This document shows positions 61,850 to 64,000 of a stretch of 64,000 nucleotides of DNA, in pieces. A model generated the notes under the pieces. It did not search any database. It was not told the DNA's origin and saw only the letters and a list, made by a program, of their open reading frames with translations. The position numbers and the translations under genes were made by a program. The stretch is from Rudanella sp031411995 (lineage in GTDB: Bacteria > Bacteroidota > Bacteroidia > Cytophagales > Spirosomataceae): contig JANOCD010000048.1 of NCBI GenBank assembly GCA_031411995.1, positions 62,001 through 126,000 of the forward strand, read 5' to 3'. Numbering within the stretch: the stretch's first letter is position 1; the number at the start of each line of letters is the position of its first letter.

Positions 61850-62602
61850 ATGAAAGTAAACCTCAAAGTCTGGCGACAGAAAAATAATAATGCAGCGGGG
61901 AAATTAGTCGAGTATGGTCTTGACAATATCTCTCCCGATATGTCTTTCCTCGAAATGATCGACGTGTTGAACGGCGAACTAACCCGGAAAGGCGATGAAC
62001 CCATTGTGTTCGATCATGATTGCCGCGAGGGCATTTGCGGAATGTGTTCGATGTACATTGATGGGCGGGCGCACGGCCCCCAAACCGGTGCTACCACCTG
62101 CCAATTACACATGCGGTCATTCAACGATGGCGACACCATTGTGGTGGAACCCTGGCGAGCGCGGGCTTTCCCGGTTATTAAAGACCTGATGGTTGACCGC
62201 ACCGCCTTCGACCGGATTGTGCAGGCGGGTGGCTACGTGTCGGTGAACACGGGTTCGGCCCCCGATGCCAACGAGATTACTATTCCTCGCACCATCGCCG
62301 ACGAAGCAATGGACGCGGCTCAGTGCATTGGTTGCGGGGCCTGCGTAGCGGCCTGCAAAAATGCGTCGGCTATGTTATTTGTAGCCGCTAAAGTCTCACA
62401 CATGGCGGTGTTGCCACAGGGTCAGGCCGAGCGCAGCATTCGCGCCGAGCGGATGGTGGCGCAAATGGATGCCGAAGGTTTCGGAGCCTGCTCGTTTACG
62501 GGTGCTTGCTCAGTAGAATGCCCCAAGTCGATTTCGTTGGATCACATTGCCCGCATGAACCGCGAGTATCTTGGTGCCAAATTGACTTCGGAAAACGTGT
62601 AG
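61850..62602 (+). CDS. sdhB: Succinate dehydrogenase iron-sulfur subunit
   Basis: A 250-residue subunit carrying electrons from FAD to quinone. The [2Fe-2S] ligands are C58, C63, C66 and C84 (CREGICGMC). The C-terminal cluster ligands start C159-x2-C162-x2-C165-x3-C169, followed by the CSFTGACSVECP stretch for the other clusters. It begins 1 bp after the sdhA stop. Last gene of the operon. Confidence 0.95.
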   Translation: MKVNLKVWRQKNNNAAGKLVEYGLDNISPDMSFLEMIDVLNGELTRKGDEPIVFDHDCREGICGMCSMYIDGRAHGPQTGATTCQLHMRSFNDGDTIVVEPWRARAFPVIKDLMVDRTAFDRIVQAGGYVSVNTGSAPDANEITIPRTIADEAMDAAQCIGCGACVAACKNASAMLFVAAKVSHMAVLPQGQAERSIRAERMVAQMDAEGFGACSFTGACSVECPKSISLDHIARMNREYLGAKLTSENV

Positions 62603-62633
62603 ATAAATAATATTGGAACGTGGATGACGCGAA

Positions 62634-62677
62634 TTTTGCATCCTCGGCCTGTGAGGACACAGGCCGAGGATGCAAAA
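62634..62677. repeat. 20-bp perfect inverted repeat downstream of sdhB
   Basis: TTTTGCATCCTCGGCCTGTG and its perfect reverse complement are separated by AGGA. The stem is unusually long and GC-rich for a terminator and lies before a second hairpin with T run. Confidence 0.9.
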
Positions 62678-62680
62678 ACA

Positions 62681-62716
62681 AAAAAGCCCCTCTTAAAAAA
62701 ATAGAGGGGCTTTTTT
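62681..62716. terminator. Bidirectional terminator between sdhB and the GH3 gene
   Basis: AAAAAGCCCCTCT (62681-62693) pairs with AGAGGGGCTTTTT (62703-62715); A- and T-runs flank both sides. Confidence 0.9.
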
Positions 62717-62733
62717 GTTTATCGTAAAACCAC

Positions 62734-64000
62734 TCAGTAACTCAATCCCTCGCCATATTTGAACAGGGCGTAGCCCGCGCCTTCTTTGTAGCCTGGCACG
62801 TCTTCTAACTGGTTATTTACTGCAGCAGCGGAAACCGGTGTGGTGAATGGCATTTTTCCACCGGGCTTAAACTGCCCCGATACAATGTCTAGCAGGGCAT
62901 CCATCGTGGTGCCGAAGGTGGCGATTACACCTTTGATGTTGCCTGTTTTGGCCGGGCTATAAATCTCATCAATCACCCAGGGGTTGGTGTAATTGATTGC
63001 CAGAATCGTTGGCTTTTTGGCCGTTAGCGCATTCACATAGGCCACATCAACTGCGTTTTTCGACAGCGATAGTTCCAGCGGTGAACCATCGGAGGCAAAC
63101 AGCGACTTGGAACCGGGTGCAATCCAAAGCAAAATCACGTCGGCTTCGTCAGGAGTATTTACAAATTCGAGGGGGTATTTGCCTTCGTTTTTGGTATAAA
63201 CTTGGCCCGACCCCGAAGCCGGTGCGCCGTTCCGTTTCTGGTAAGTTTCTACGTAAACCTTTGTTTTGGCTTTCAGGGGAAGGGTTTTGGCCTCATTCCT
63301 CAACAAAACAATAGATTTCCGAAGGGCAACATCGGCCCGAGCCTGAAATTGGGCACTTCCCACAATCCGTTCGGCGGCATCTTCGTCCACATACGGGTTT
63401 TCAAACAAACCCAGTTCAAATTTTTCATTCAGCAACCGCGTAACTGATTCGTCGATGAGCTTCATATCGACCATACCGCTTTTGACGGTTTCGAGCAGAT
63501 TTGTTGGGTCAGCAGTGCCGGAGTAAAGATTTACACCTGCTTCGAGGGTACGTTTGTAGCGTTGGAGAATGCTCAGGTTTTCCGCCCCCCAGGGCATCAT
63601 TTCGATGGGGCCGGTGTCGGAATTGATGATACCTTTAAAGCCTAATTTGGTACGGAGCAGATCGTGAATCACGGCCCGGTTGTAGGCATAGGCAATGGGT
63701 TCATACTGCGTTCCGGTTGGGATCGAATAATAGGGCATCATGGCCGAAGTGCCAGCCGTAATAGCCGCCTTGAACGGAATCAGGTTGTTTTCAAACATCC
63801 CGCCGGGGAACACTTCAGTTTTACCCCACTCGAAATGCGGGTCTTGCCCTTCTTTTCCGGCTCCACCACCCGGAAAATGTTTGGTAGTCATCGCGACCGA
63901 GGTATTGCTCAGTTTCGACCCCTGAAAGCCCAGCACAACCTGCGTAATCATTTGCGCGGCCCAGTTCGCATCTTCGCCAAAGGTGCCGTCCACACGCTGC
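62734..64000 (-). CDS. GH3-family glycosidase, 3' part only
   Basis: The C-terminal about 420 residues of a glycoside hydrolase family 3 protein; the 5' end lies beyond the window. The TIM barrel part includes VAMTTKHFPGGGAGKEG and GFKGIINSDTGPIEMMPWG, where the Asp in INSDTG is the likely nucleophile of beta-glucosidase-type enzymes. The C-terminal alpha-beta sandwich includes SIVLLRNEAKTLPLK and GSKSLFASDGSP. The open frame has no real start in the window (the apparent GTG at 63993 is internal). The closest type is a broad beta-glycosidase; the substrate is not assignable. Confidence 0.87.
   Translation of the reverse strand, partial: QRVDGTFGEDANWAAQMITQVVLGFQGSKLSNTSVAMTTKHFPGGGAGKEGQDPHFEWGKTEVFPGGMFENNLIPFKAAITAGTSAMMPYYSIPTGTQYEPIAYAYNRAVIHDLLRTKLGFKGIINSDTGPIEMMPWGAENLSILQRYKRTLEAGVNLYSGTADPTNLLETVKSGMVDMKLIDESVTRLLNEKFELGLFENPYVDEDAAERIVGSAQFQARADVALRKSIVLLRNEAKTLPLKAKTKVYVETYQKRNGAPASGSGQVYTKNEGKYPLEFVNTPDEADVILLWIAPGSKSLFASDGSPLELSLSKNAVDVAYVNALTAKKPTILAINYTNPWVIDEIYSPAKTGNIKGVIATFGTTMDALLDIVSGQFKPGGKMPFTTPVSAAAVNNQLEDVPGYKEGAGYALFKYGEGLSY

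Overview
The window looks like chromosomal DNA of a Bacteroidota member of the Cytophagales, in or near Spirosoma and relatives. The reasons are a SusC/SusD pair with typical SusD lipobox, promoters of the TTTG-N20-TAnnTTTG type, many stand-alone LytS-type histidine kinases with LytTR regulators, a DUF1080 protein, a PVC-type cytochrome c dehydrogenase, and a base composition around or slightly above half GC by eye. The exact genus is inference. No rRNA, CRISPR array, prophage or transposase gene was seen. There is one tRNA (Gln, anticodon TTG).

Layout. 0-5 kb, minus strand: a Nif3-family metal protein, a coiled-coil zinc-ribbon protein and a secreted TPR protein form one operon, followed by an FAD oxidoreductase. 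5-7.7 kb: a membrane pyrophosphatase fused to a C-terminal OmpA-like peptidoglycan-binding domain. 7.8-10.5 kb: a GlcG/formaldehyde dehydrogenase pair and a secreted M23 peptidase. 10.5-19.5 kb is a signalling block: an H-NOX haem sensor, a PAS-PAS-kinase-REC-Hpt hybrid kinase and a LytTR regulator in one operon, an ECF sigma factor, then three paralogous LytS-type kinases around one LytTR regulator. At 19.6-19.9 kb lies a decayed cupin gene whose 3' end is joined to a kinase tail.

19.9-29.2 kb, minus strand: the branched-chain amino acid operon ilvD, O-methyltransferase, ilvB, ilvN, ilvC, ilvA, followed tightly by a nucleotidyltransferase, an AraC regulator and an NmrA-like reductase. 29.4-34.4 kb: an XRE-S24 regulator, a sensor kinase, an RluA pseudouridine synthase, a Dabb protein and a GH65-type glycosidase.

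34.6-53 kb is a carbohydrate locus, all on the plus strand: SusC/SusD for outer membrane uptake, a sugar-dehydrogenase-like cytochrome c protein, a DUF1080 keto-glycoside hydrolase-like lipoprotein, a DUF4432 epimerase-like protein, a cupin sugar-isomerase-like protein, a TIM-barrel isomerase, a Gfo/Idh/MocA oxidoreductase and a ribose-type ABC importer (ATPase, permease, binding lipoprotein). This set suggests oxidation of a sugar or glycoside to a keto form, cleavage or isomerisation, and import. The locus is interrupted twice by small AT-richer cassettes. Each cassette is flanked by inverted copies of one 60-70 bp repeat, and each carries small unrelated genes (TonB-C domain protein plus DUF559 nuclease-like protein; a zinc-ribbon protein).

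53-64 kb: a TPR protein containing an HEYVH metalloprotease motif, an S10 carboxypeptidase, tRNA-Gln, fabD, the three-gene succinate dehydrogenase operon behind a very clear promoter, and the 3' part of a GH3 glycosidase that leaves the window.

The most distinctive structural signal is the number of unrelated paired inverted intergenic repeats (at least seven sites). Several arms contain their own small hairpin with a four-base loop, like REP/BIME elements, and two pairs enclose genes.
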